The notes beneath the pieces were generated by a model. The model searched no databases, had not been told where the DNA came from, and worked only from the letters and a program-made list of their open reading frames with translations. Shown in pieces: positions 1 to 11,500 of a stretch of 64,000 nt of DNA. Origin of the DNA: Prunella strophiata (lineage: Eukaryota; Chordata; Aves; Passeriformes; Prunellidae). Every line of letters begins with the position of its first letter. Positions within the stretch are counted from its first letter, which is position 1. A program made the translations under genes and the position numbers. Location: NCBI GenBank assembly GCA_036583965.1, contig JAZBQD010000017.1, forward strand, positions 26,756,385-26,820,384, in the 5' to 3' direction.

Positions 1-760
1 CGCTACTGCCGAGCGAGAGAACCTTGCCCGCCGAGGGCGCGACCGGCACCGGCTGCCCGACCGCGGCGGGCGGGGACGCCCCGCTCCCTCCGCACGCATC
101 GGGGGATGCCCGCGGGGCCGGGCGGCCGAAGCATCCCCCGGCCGTCGGTGCCCCCGCGGCTGCGGGCGGCGGCCGCAGCTCCTCACAAAGCGGGGTGGGG
201 CCGGAGGGAGCTGCGGCACCCCCGGCGCAAGGCGGGCAGAGCGGGCGTTCCCCGCGCTCCCCGGGCTCGTCCGCCGGGCTCCGCAGGCCCCGGGCTGCGG
301 CAGTGCCCGAGCCGGCCCTGCCCGCGCGTGTCCCGGCCCCACGCCCCGCACCGCCACCCGCGCTCCCGTACCTTGCCGCTGGCCGCGGGGCTCTGGATGT
401 GCGCACCGGAGCCGCGCCGCGCCAGCCCGGCCCGGCCCGCCCGCGGTCCCGCCCCGGCCCGCCCCCGCGCCGCGCCCGCAGCCGGGAGGTGCCGGGGGCG
501 CCGGGGCTGCCGCTGGCCCCGGGCAGCTCCGGAGAGCCTGCCTGGGTGATCGGGTCCGCGGCCGTGCCCGGCCCCTGGGAGCAACCTCCCGTGGCCAGCG
601 AGGGTTCGTCCCGGTGCCGTGGCGGGGAGAGCCCTTCCGCAGCCACAGCAAGGGGCTCAAGTGCCTACCCCTACCCTGGCCCGGGGAGCCATCCCACCCG
701 GGCTGGCGTGCGCCATCCACCGCCGCTGCAGGTGGGTCCCCACTCTGCCCGGAGGCACAT
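1..760. promoter_or_regulatory. CpG island, probable promoter of a gene leaving the window to the left
   Basis: The first ~600 bases are extremely GC- and CpG-rich, fading by about 760, and then the composition drops to ordinary AT-rich intergenic DNA. This is the pattern of a vertebrate CpG-island promoter. On the minus strand there is a good splice donor (AAG|GTACGG, exon ending at 372), so a first exon of about 372-600 on the minus strand is plausible. I do not recognise any coding sequence in it. In human the gene downstream of TBC1D2 on the same strand is CORO2A, so this could be its promoter, but that is inference from gene order only. Long open frames here (up to 313 codons) are low-complexity Pro/Arg/Ala/Gly translations of GC-rich DNA and are not counted as genes. 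Confidence 0.6.
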
Positions 761-3700
761 GGTGAAAGGTGGTTGCGTGATTCTCCTACGAGATCGACCT
801 GACAGCATCAGGACGTTGCTGTCACTTGCAGCGAGTACCGCAGGCCTTGCATTAGCTCAGAGAGCTTCTAAGCGCTCTGTGCCATATCCTCAGTGTGACC
901 ACCAAGCACCACTCATCCTGAACACCACACGCACCCCTGCAACAGTTTTAATTTGCCAGCCTTAGCTGGCAGCCTCCGGCTGTCTCAGCAGTCCCTGGCA
1001 GATGGAGAGAGACTGTCCCAAAGCTGCAGGCCCTTTACTGATGGCATATGGCTATAGAAAGCTTCTCACAGAGCTCACATTCAGACTTTGGAGTCAGCTG
1101 GTACCTTGGCAGCACTGCAAACCTCCTCAGTGCCCTGAATGAGGAACTTGGTAAGTAGACAGCAGCACTGAAGATCAAATAGCAGAGGAGGTTTCTTTGG
1201 CCAGGTCACCACCTCAGCTAACACCACTCTGGTCCTGTCTGATTAATCAGAGTCTGAGACAGATAGCTCATCTACATACCTTAGTCCCATCACTCACTGG
1301 GTAGCAGAGGCAGCTCTGGGCTGAGCTAGCAGCCGTGGCAAGACTGTGAGACTCAGAGTCCTTCACAAGTGAGATGCTGCAGATCAGTGTAAGGGAACAA
1401 ACAAAAGCAAATATGCCCAAAAAGCATAGCAAATAAAAGCAAATATGCCCAAACTATAGCATGGATGCTGTTACCAATTACTAACTCCTCAAGGCAAAGT
1501 ACCATTTATCAAGAAGCTGGATATCAACCTTAGCAGATGTAGACAAAGACAGAAGGGGTAGAGGCCTCATGAACCCTTCCAAAAAAATTTCTCAAACACT
1601 CTCAACCAAAGCAACAACAGGTAACATAGCAGGATTGAAATCACTGGAACAGTAAGAACAGCTGACAGTGCCAAGAGAGAGAGGCAGGAAGTGTGTCCTT
1701 AGCTGATAGCTAATTCCATCAAGGGGAGATCACAACCACCATGATCACTTCCTCACTACAGACCCCAACTCTAGTAAAAGAGGAGACTGCATGTGTGATG
1801 TTGTCATTAGCACACCTGTCAGGACACCTCAAGTCCTTCTGGAGAAGAAAAATTATGCCTGTGAAAGGACCAGATCCACTGAATTCTTCAAGGGTATTGA
1901 GCAATATTTCAGAACCCACCACCAACCACTAAGCGTGATCTTCACCCTTTGCTATCAGGTGCCAGCCCAGGACATCCCAGGAGACTGAGGCACTTCAGCA
2001 GATACACCACCAGACAACTGTTGAGAAGCAATATCCATGGATGGAGCACAGGAAGGAATTCCTGTAGACACGAATTGTGGATGCTAGTGCAGCAGCTGTC
2101 CTGGGCCTGCCCTGGCTACAGGAATTGTGATGACCTCTGGTAGCCCTCAGGATCCTCGCAGTGTGTGCACACTATGGAGAAGTCCAAGACAGGTCAGGTA
2201 CTGATGCACAGATGATTTCCAGTGCTTCCTGTAACACACGTTGTGCTCCAACCCTGAGAAAGCTGTAGAAGATTGCATGCAGGACTGACAGGCAGACAAA
2301 GATATCTTTGTTTAGGGTCTTTGGGGAGAAAGATTTCTTCTACCTACAGCTCTGTCCACTGTTGGCATCTGGCTGTGCTACTCATGTGCAAGTGCCATTC
2401 CTGAGAGCTGTTTTAGGTGCTGACAAAGTGAATGGTTTTGCTCCCCAGTCCCCTTTGCAGTCTTAAACTGGGTGGCTGGGACTGGGCTGTCCTTGGTGAT
2501 TGGGGTGAATGCTGTCTCTGTCGTGTTCCCTGAGATGTCTCAACTGGTCATCCAGCAGCAAGAGCCTGGCTGAGCAACCACTGCTGACAGCCTGTGTCCA
2601 CAGAAGTGGCTTTTGGGAAAGAGCTCTCCCATACAACATTTTTGCTGTGTAAAGGGCCTCCAGCAGCAAACATGTTTGTGCTTTCTGTTGAGATCCAGCA
2701 GCAGAAGTTGGAGCAGCATGTTCTGTAACTCTCTGCCATCCCACACCATTAGGTGCCAGAAATCAGGCCAAGAGGCAGGCTGGTATCCCACCCATCTCTT
2801 TCTGACCCATGCAAAATAGTGAGAAGTGGAAAGCTACCACTCCAGCAGAGTTGGTTATGAAGGGGAGCCTGACAGCAATGCAACAGAACACTCCTGTTAG
2901 CCATGTGCAGTATCTCAACCTGTGGCAAGCCACTGGAAGAACAGAGCTGGCATCTGTTGTGGCTGGTCTGCACTGCAGGAGCTACATCAGCAGGGCCACA
3001 TTCATGGTGTCTGTGCAGCAATGATGAAGCACGTCACCCAGCTGGGCACAGCTCCCTGGGAGCAAGGTCCTGACTGGCATGGAGCATTTACAGAGGTGGT
3101 GGGAAGAGATAGAAGCTCTTTCTGCACGGAGATATGCCTTGCCACCCTAGGAAAGGCATGACCAGTTTGCATGAACGATATCCTCAGGTATATTTAATTC
3201 AAGGCTAAGTTATACCAGCACACAGCCCAGTACATCTGCACTGAAGGGGAGACACTGCAGCAAACACTGAACTCTGCTTTATCTCTGCCTGCAGAGGACA
3301 AGGGGCCTGACATGTCTCCGGATGAAGATACATGGAGGAAGCTGCCATTTAGTTGTGATCAATTAGCTTCATCTTTAACAAAAACTTCACTGGTTCTAAT
3401 TTTTCCTACTTTAATTATTTACAGCCCCGTGCAGTTCACTATAACTAACTGTGCCACGCTTATACGGGCAGGTGGCATGGAGGGCACAACACCTATCAGC
3501 TTTGGGACTGATTTAAAGCATCATTGCAATGGTAGTGTCAAAACTGGAAGCCTTTTCAGAATCTGTGGCATTGGAATTTCCCATCAAGGTGCAAGAGCTT
3601 TTATGATGTTGAAAAATGTTATTGGAAGATGCAGCAAAAAGATATCAATTGGTTTTATTGTTTTGGAACTTTTCCTCCCTGCTAAATGCTGCCTGTAGAC

Positions 3701-3880
3701 AATACTTTTCTACCAACAAAATTACTTTGTAAAAGAAAAAAAATATAAGCATTATTTCCAGCATGGAATTGTGATGTTGGGCTGAGTACAATTTTTTTCC
3801 CAAATGATAAGGACAGTAGAACAGAAAAACATTTTGCTCAAATAAAGGGAACAGTGCAGTCTTGGAGGAGTAGACCAAAA
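760..3880. other. Intergenic DNA, no gene seen
   Basis: There is no frame with recognisable protein similarity and no splice-consistent exon chain. A short imperfect tandem duplication (AAAAGCAAATATGCCCA twice) lies near 1402-1452. Positions 3310-3660 are free of obvious repeats and could be a conserved non-coding element, but nothing in the sequence alone proves this. Confidence 0.5.
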
Positions 3881-4281
3881 AATCTCATGCAAAACACCAA
3901 CAGGATGCCAGGTCAGCTTTGCAAGGCTGAGAAAGCAGAAGTTATGCAAAGCAACGATTTTGCACTTACTCAAAATGAGAGTTGAGGAGCAGGCACCTAA
4001 AAAGGACACTGGACATTAAAGACAAACCCTAAAGAACCACATAGGGACTTCCAATAAGGGGTGCAACTATGTAAAATAAAGTAATACACATACATCAAGT
4101 AAGCAGTATGTCATCAGTGTGTATGATTAAAAACTCACAGTTTTGAGCATTCACCCAGTGCTCAGGGCACTCAGTTAGAGGGAGGATTCTCTGAGTGACC
4201 ACCACACTGCAATAAAGAATGCTGCTTTCTAATACTCAAATCTGTGTCAGAAAGTTTTTATCTGGACAGTTTTGGTATTAC
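3880..4281 (+). mobile_element. Probable solo LTR (ERVL-like), 5' boundary uncertain
   Basis: The stretch ends in an arrangement typical of a retroviral R-U5. An AATAAA signal sits near 4212 in a context reading CTGCAATAAAGAATG, followed by a T-rich stretch and TTTGGTATTACA. I match this by memory to avian ERVL-type LTRs; no coding remnants are seen on either side, so it would be a solo LTR. The 5' edge cannot be placed by eye. It is an old, non-coding copy. Confidence 0.45.
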
Positions 4282-4289
4282 AAGGGGGC

Positions 4290-7200
4290 TTGAAATTTAA
4301 TTCTACTTACCGTGGATATTGCTCCAAGTCTTACAAGCTTCCAACAGCTTGACACCAGAATGTGCCAGAGGTTCTGTGTCATAAAAATTAAGCTCAAAAC
4401 CAGAGCAGATACTGATCCAACAGCTGGAGTCTCAAAGGCAGACTTTGCACTTCGCAGGAATTATTCATTTAATAACAAGGAGAAATAAGGACTTCATCTC
4501 AAAGGTAGTGGACAATGTGACCAAAGCAAACACCTGGCTGTGGCAGAGTACAGCACCTTTCACCCCAAATGTGTCATGGTTAGGGATACCTTCACTTCCA
4601 CTGACTAACCTATTTTCCCTTCTGGAGACCTTCTGAGGTTGAACAGAAGGCACACAGATAATCTCATTATTTAGCATCTCTGTGCAGGCCCCAGCCTCTC
4701 ACTGAATTTAGGAAAGAGGTTAAATTATCTCACATGGGATTATATTATATCAACTCCAGCACTGTGGCTTAGTCATGGGAAAGTGGTTTGTCTTCTTGCA
4801 CTTGGCATGTCCCTAGACAAACCAGAGCTAATGTTTTGTAAGGGAGCTCTTAGCACTAGGAGATGGCTGGAGAAGTCTCAGCATTTTCTCAGGCCACAAG
4901 TGAGCTCTTAAATGGGAAGAGAGCAAGCCCAAGGCCTTGTGTCTGTGATGGTGGCAGGAGGTTGCCCAGCCTGCAGACTGAAAAAGAAACCCAGCACTGT
5001 GGCATAGCTCCTGCTACAGGGTGTTGTTGCTATCCACCCACGGAAAATGCCTTGCCCCCTAGCTCTCACCTTCACCCTGGATGAGAGGCTCAAGCTTAGA
5101 CTAAACATTAACCCAGAAACAACCTCCCCAGTAGTGCCTCTTACCACTCTGGCAGCATGCCAGGATACAGGGCTTAGCCGCAGCATATGAAGGTACAGAT
5201 CCTGCCAGCCCAACACCAGCCAGGCCAAAAAGGGGTAAAAAAGGGAAACTTCACAGCCTCTTCTTGTTGGCAGCTCAGGGACTTACTGAGCCAGTAGTGG
5301 CTTTATGTGTTTGGCACCACTCCACCAATTTATCCTCCCAAACCCTATGAACTTCGGGTGGCCCCAAGATCCTGCAACAAAGTGAACTTACAAGTTAATG
5401 GCACATCACAGGGAGGAGGGTGGGTGTGGAAATAAAAACCATCCTTTTTAGGGTTGGAGCTGGCATCCTAAGGTCGAGGTTAATGCAGAGATAGAAAGCT
5501 TAAGTTCACAAGTAATGTTATGCATACAGCAAAGCTCAGCAAAGACTGGCTCTGGGTAGAAAGACACCTGTTTTACCACAGGCACCAGCACAGGCAGAAG
5601 GAGCTGCTGGGCTGCATAACCAGGTCAAACTGTTTCCCAGCCACAACAGTTGGCAGTGGCAGCACAAATTATTCTTGAGCACTATGCAGAAGTAACCAAG
5701 AGGTTCAAAACACCCATGGCACTGACTGATAGTCACTTCAGGTCTTGCAGGGGCCTGAGGGATTTGTGTCTGGCTCAACTGCAATTTTGTGACCTGAGTT
5801 CAGTGCTTTTCAGTACCACTGAAGTTTATGAAGCAGAAGGAAAGTAGATGAAGGCCCATGAGGACATGTGAGCTTGGCTCCAAGGTGCATGTCTTTATAA
5901 GCCTTGCAGATATTCCTGCATTCACCACAGTTTAATAAATAATGACCACAAGTGATTGGTTATCAGTATAACCAGAGAAGATGGTCCTCAGCAAATACAT
6001 GTGGACCAAAACCAAGAGCTGAGGAAGACACAAAAGAAAAGAAACTTATAACAACCCTCACATGTCCTTCCCTTCCGATTTAATTTAAAAATTATTTTCA
6101 GAATTCCCCATCAGGATCAATACCTTGATCCTTATGTCTACGTCAGAAGAGTTTATGTATCACATAGACCAAAGTTTATTATATACTATAGACATATGTC
6201 AGGCTGTTGTTTAGTCTAATAATACATGTTTCAAATGCCTTCATTACTAAACATAGGGGCAAGTCAGGAGGAAAAATTTTTAAGCTGTTGCAGAAAGCTC
6301 TAGGAAACAAAATTGTAAGTAAACTTCTAATTTTCATGGTCTTAATTTAAAAGATAATATCTGTAACAGCAGCAAAATTCTGTGTGCACTTGTGAACATA
6401 AGAGTATAAATAAATTAGACTAGCAATATCATCTGTGAAGAAAAACCTTCTGCCTTTTAGACTTCCCTGTCTACATGGCATACTTTTAAAATCAGCTCTC
6501 AATTTTTTTGAGATACTGTAGTAGGCTTCCAGTAACATTTTCTTCTCATCCCACACTTTTAATGTGTGCAGCTCTCGGTGACCTTCAGGGGATCTATCCA
6601 CTCTTCACAAAACTTCACTCCCACTTTGATTACTTCTCTGCTGTGTGGTTAGCCTCTACAGCTCTCTCTCATCTCAGTCTTCTATAATGCATTGAAACTG
6701 GCTGACTTGTCCAGTGAGACAGACCATGTGTCTCAGGTGAACAGGCAAAGCTTCCCCTAGAGTCTGTCATCTTGGCTACAGCCCAAAGGGCTGAGAACAC
6801 TGTGGGCTATAAATTCTTCCCTTTCCTTCCTCTACAAGCACTGACAACTTGAAGGGTTGCATTATCAACCACCAGATATTTGAAGAAGGCATAAGCCACT
6901 TGGGTTCAAGGTCAGTCTAAAATCATAGAGCAGAGCTCCCCTTATAGCAGGGTCTGCTGTATGCTGTCAGTGCCAGCACTGCAGGCACACCTGGAGTAAA
7001 ACACCACTCAGCAGGAAAGTGGGGCAGCAGGATCTGGCATTGTGTTAAGGAAAAGAAGTTGTATTTATCTAAATACTTGACTCATCCTGGGTCTGTGGAG
7101 AGCTGAGCTGCACAGGCAGGGTATCTAGCCCAGGAGATGGGTGAGCCTGGGAGGCAGGGCAGAAGGCCATCAGACCCCATTCCCAGAGGCAGATAGGGCA

Positions 7201-8332
7201 TCTCTGTGTGCTACACCTATGGAGGGCAGCTCCTTGGTTCAGGTGACATTAATGTTTTTTTCTAAAGAATATCAAATAATCTTTTGTGACTTTGTTTTCA
7301 GGGTTTCCAGGTTCAGCCATATGCCATGGAAAAATCACCTTCAATATCATAACCTCATATGGAAAAGCCCTTGTTCCTCCCATAATGAATGGAAGTCAGA
7401 GACAGGGATATCAATGTAAAAACCCAGCACAGGAGGACTGTAATTGTGGGGCAGAGAGATGGCCAGGAGTGAGGCTTTCAGAAAATCCAGTCAACCCCAG
7501 TAAAAGTACACATAACACTAGGCCCTGCCTGCAGGAAGGCTGTGGTTGGTTTCATACTGAGATAAGAGTTCCCCTATGGAGCAAACTCAGCAGCACAGAG
7601 TGATGCCAGGGCCTAAAAGCTAAACATAAGGAGAGAAAGCTCACAACATTTCCCAGCCAAGCAGGAGACACACCTTGTGCTCCCATGAACTTCCTACAGG
7701 AACAAAACTGGAGAAGCAACTTTACTCTTCCACAATCTGTTTCCTTGTCCCAGCCTGTATCCCATGGGATTATGTCCTCCAGCTTTTAGAACCTCCACAG
7801 ACCTAACACTCATCTGGACACAGTGTCTTGATCAGGAACAACTCTCCTGACAGGCTAGACATTGAAGGCGCCATGCCCTCTAAGAGAAGTTTTTTCCCTG
7901 ACCAATTCAGAAGCTTTAGGTAATGAAGGAGTGTTCTTGGTTCTTTATCTCTGGAGATTTTACTTAGAGGTAAAGATCTCATTCAAGTCTCCATCAGAAA
8001 ATGCATAAAAGCCCTACTTGGTCTTTTGCATCATGTCAGTTCCTGTCATGACACCACAACTGATATTTCTTCTGCACCCTCAGCTGTAATCCTGAACTGC
8101 ACAGGACAGGATGGGCTAAATGGGGAAAAATACTGAAGAGGATTAAACTCCTCTGACACCTTACAATCCATTTTAAATCTGACTTTGTCTCCAAATGGTC
8201 CCATAACTACAGCTTATTGGGGCAGATGAACTCCTGTGACCACACTTCCCCCTCTGGTCCATTTCTTACTGATAGTTGCTACTGATGACCCTCTGCAATA
8301 TGGGAGGGAAGTGATGACGAACTCTCTTTTTG
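4290..8332. other. Intergenic DNA and probable TBC1D2 3' UTR
   Basis: No gene is seen. The part next to 8332 must include the 3' untranslated region of TBC1D2, which runs leftward. I find no canonical minus-strand AATAAA close to the stop codon; the nearest clear one (TTTATT on the plus strand) is at 6175-6180, so the UTR is either about 2.2 kb long or uses a variant signal. The 3' end is left unresolved. Confidence 0.4.
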
Positions 8333-8534
8333 TTAGCTGTCTTCTTCCTCTTCACTAACAGCCTCCTTCAGGTCCTGAGGTCCCTGCTCCGCTCTCTCTT
8401 TCACATAGGCTGCCTTGATCTGTTCAAGTTCACACAGCTCTGCCTCCAGCTCTTCTCTGTGCATTGACCGACGGTTCCTCAGCAGTTTCATGGGGAAGGG
8501 GTTTAAGTCATTGAAGGCAATGTTCATCAGCTTC
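8333..8534 (-). CDS. TBC1D2: TBC1D2 coding exon 13 and stop (residues 860-926)
   Basis: The last coding exon reads KLMNIAFNDLNPFPMK, then a Glu-rich helix (REELEAELCELEQIKAAYV), and ends in an acidic tail before TAA at 8333-8335. The acceptor is TTGTAG. Confidence 0.95.
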
Positions 8535-11500
8535 CTACAACAGAAAGGACAGCTCTGATCAACTTATTTACTGGCTTGTAACACATGGTAACAGATACAC
8601 TAAGAGCATTCTGGGGTATTAAAGTGTAGGGCCACAGAACTCAGCTCTCTGAGCTAAGAAGTCACCAAACAGCCAAATCTTAAAGGAATTATTTCCCACA
8701 CAAACACCAACCCAAGCAGTACTTCACATACACGTATACCGTCCCACTTTTTAACGTATCAGTGTGCAACCGTCATTTAGGAGACAATGGATCAGATGCC
8801 AATTCTGATGGCCTGTCAGGGAGGAATATTTCTGATGCTGAGCTTTTCATTTTCACAGAAATCTTCATCTCAGAGACATGTTGCCATTCAAGGTCATGGG
8901 TTTTGCTGTGTTCCCAAACACCCCAAACCCAGCAATCACTAGCACAAGTACCAGCTGCTACAAGAACCAGACTTTGTGGCTTGCTCTGCTGTAGCATGCC
9001 TTTGCTTGAGCTAAAAGATTTTAAGTAATGCCATGAAAGGAAAGTCAAAAAGAGACAAATGGATCCACATCCCACAGACCTATCAACACATTTGCATCTC
9101 TCTTAATAAACTAGTCTCAACTCCTGTTAAGCTGACCCAACAGGCAAGCAAGTACAAATATACAATGGAAGCTTGTCTACAAGTCAGTCCTACCTGCCAT
9201 CCATGATCATCCTCGTGAAAAAGCGTAGGTACTGGTAAATCTCCACGCTGTCATGAATTCTTAGGATTTCCTCCTCATTGTATTTAAAAATTGCAAGAGC
9301 ATAGCGGAAAATGACCTGGAGGGTTAAAAGGTATTTAAGTGGATAAAGTTTTAAGTAACTGAAAGTTCAGGCCATCCTGGAATGAAAGATGGTGTTGGGC
9401 ACACAGCACTGCAGTACAGACTAGACCCAGGGTTACTCCTGACCTCAATAGTATGTACTAGGGCAGACCTAAAGGAGTACAGAGCTAATCTCAACAGAAT
9501 GATCATCTGTTAGCTAAATTACAACCCCAGAGAATACCAGACTCTACAAAAGTACCCCATAGGGATTTCACAAGGGTTCTGCAGTTCTCCCTATGCACAG
9601 GGACAATGCAGGACTCACATTTTGAGATACTGCCTATCTTATGCTCCTTTTATCTGTAATACTCTTAGTTGTGTCACAGAGTAGGAGACATCATGGCCTA
9701 TCAGAGAGATGTTTTGCAGCACAACTATCCACTAAAAAGTACCAAGTGGACAGAATCAGGGACTAGGTCTGCCAACTAGCAGCAAATACATAGAAAGCAG
9801 GGGTTTGGAGACAACAAGGATAGGACAAGCAGTTCAACCTCGCGTATCTTTGATATATGTGTATGCCCACCACCCTGTCACTATGGCACAGAGGTGGTAC
9901 AGATGGGAGGAAGGCCCCTAGACTGAGAGTTGCACCTTAGTTCCCTCATACAAGAAGGCATCCCACACTCGCAGGAGGATGTCGCTGACCAGGCTGTCCA
10001 CAAAGGCCACCAGAAACCAGTTGAAGGTGATGAGCGAGACATCAATCCGATACTGTTCAAAATGAGCCATGAGGCGAGGCAGCTTGTCCGACAGGAAGTC
10101 TTTGAAGACTCTCTGATCTACCTAAAATTGACAGAAAAGAAAACAATGAAGTCCTAGTCAAGAGCAGTCCTGCTGTTAGAGGAGAGGAGCGGTGCAGCAG
10201 GACAATGGCCCTTGCATGTCAGGGTCATCACTGGTGCTGCCTTCTAGTGAACCACACACCCTAGGAGGAGCTTTGTCTCCCAACCCTTCAAACTCACTCA
10301 GCAGTGTACTTGTATGTGGCATCCAGAGTAAGGCATGGAGCTGAAACAAGACCAACATATAAGCAGAGAAACACATTCTTCTCAGTCCAAGAATCATATT
10401 CCTTCCCAATCTCAAAGTCAAGAGGGAAAATCTAACACATCTTCCTGCACTGGTCTAACTGGGATTTTCTGTGATACCATGAGCATCCAACTGAATGACA
10501 GACATTAAAACCTGCCCAGGCCTGAATGACTCTACATGGCCCAACAAACTGAACACCTCAAATACCTCTGACTTTGCAAGCAGAACCTGACCTTCTCACT
10601 TAAGCTTCTCTTTGAGGTCTGAGTACTGCCTGTGCTTTGCTTCTGGTTGCATGAGCCAAAACACAGAAATGCAGTCAGTGAGATTCTTGATCTGGGTTTG
10701 TAAAGGTTTCATCTCAGCAGAGCCATGCTTTTTGGAAGGTAAGTGCTAAAGAGCAAGATCATGTTTAGGGCTGCCCTCTGTCATATTATATTAATAGTAT
10801 GGCTGTATCAGCCCACTTAGCTGGGGCACAGGGGTACAAACCATACAGGTAATATGCTTTGTCTCCAAAATTTGCAATTTTGAGTTTTCCAGCCAACTCA
10901 CTTTATCAAGCCAAGCCACAAAGCATCACCTTAGATGTTCCTCTTTAAATGGGTCTTGGCTAGACTTTCAGATACCAACCATGAGGTCAGAAATTCTTTC
11001 TAAAGAAGATTTTCAGCTGACAGTGTTTTCTCACTGAAGGTAGGCGAGCCTCTTCAGTCTGTCATATTTTCCCTGTCAGTCTCTACTCATTCAGTATTGA
11101 GTGCTGTCTATTAAATCCCACAACTAACACAACCTCCTCTGGAGAGACATTCTGCTATCTTCAAAGTGATTTAACTGTTTCCCCAGTCTGTGAGTTGGCC
11201 TCTCCACCACCACACCATTGCCCCAGTAAACACTAATCTACAAATTCAGTGGCATCAGTCACTCTCAGCTACTCCTCTGTCGTGGGTCCAGAGATAAAAA
11301 ACAAACCTTTTTTTCCTCTGAAAGTACCACAAACAACAGAGACACCAAGGTCACAGCAAGGCTTACCAGACTGGGCACTGATGGATGTGGGTGGTATGGG
11401 CACACAATTACAATTCCATTGAACTATATGGGAGTTAGCTTATCTCTGTCTGCCTGGGAGGGCATAATATATCTGACAGAAAACACACTGAAAACCTTGA

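Noticed and set aside
24..965. 313-codon open frame, plus overlapping frames at 106-549 and 183-584
   Set aside because: They lie in a CpG island and are made of Pro, Ala, Arg and Gly. Long frames are expected by chance in DNA this GC-rich, and no domain is recognisable.
3312..3698. 128-codon plus-strand frame
   Set aside because: No domain, signal or neighbouring exons are seen, and the composition is like the surrounding intergenic DNA.
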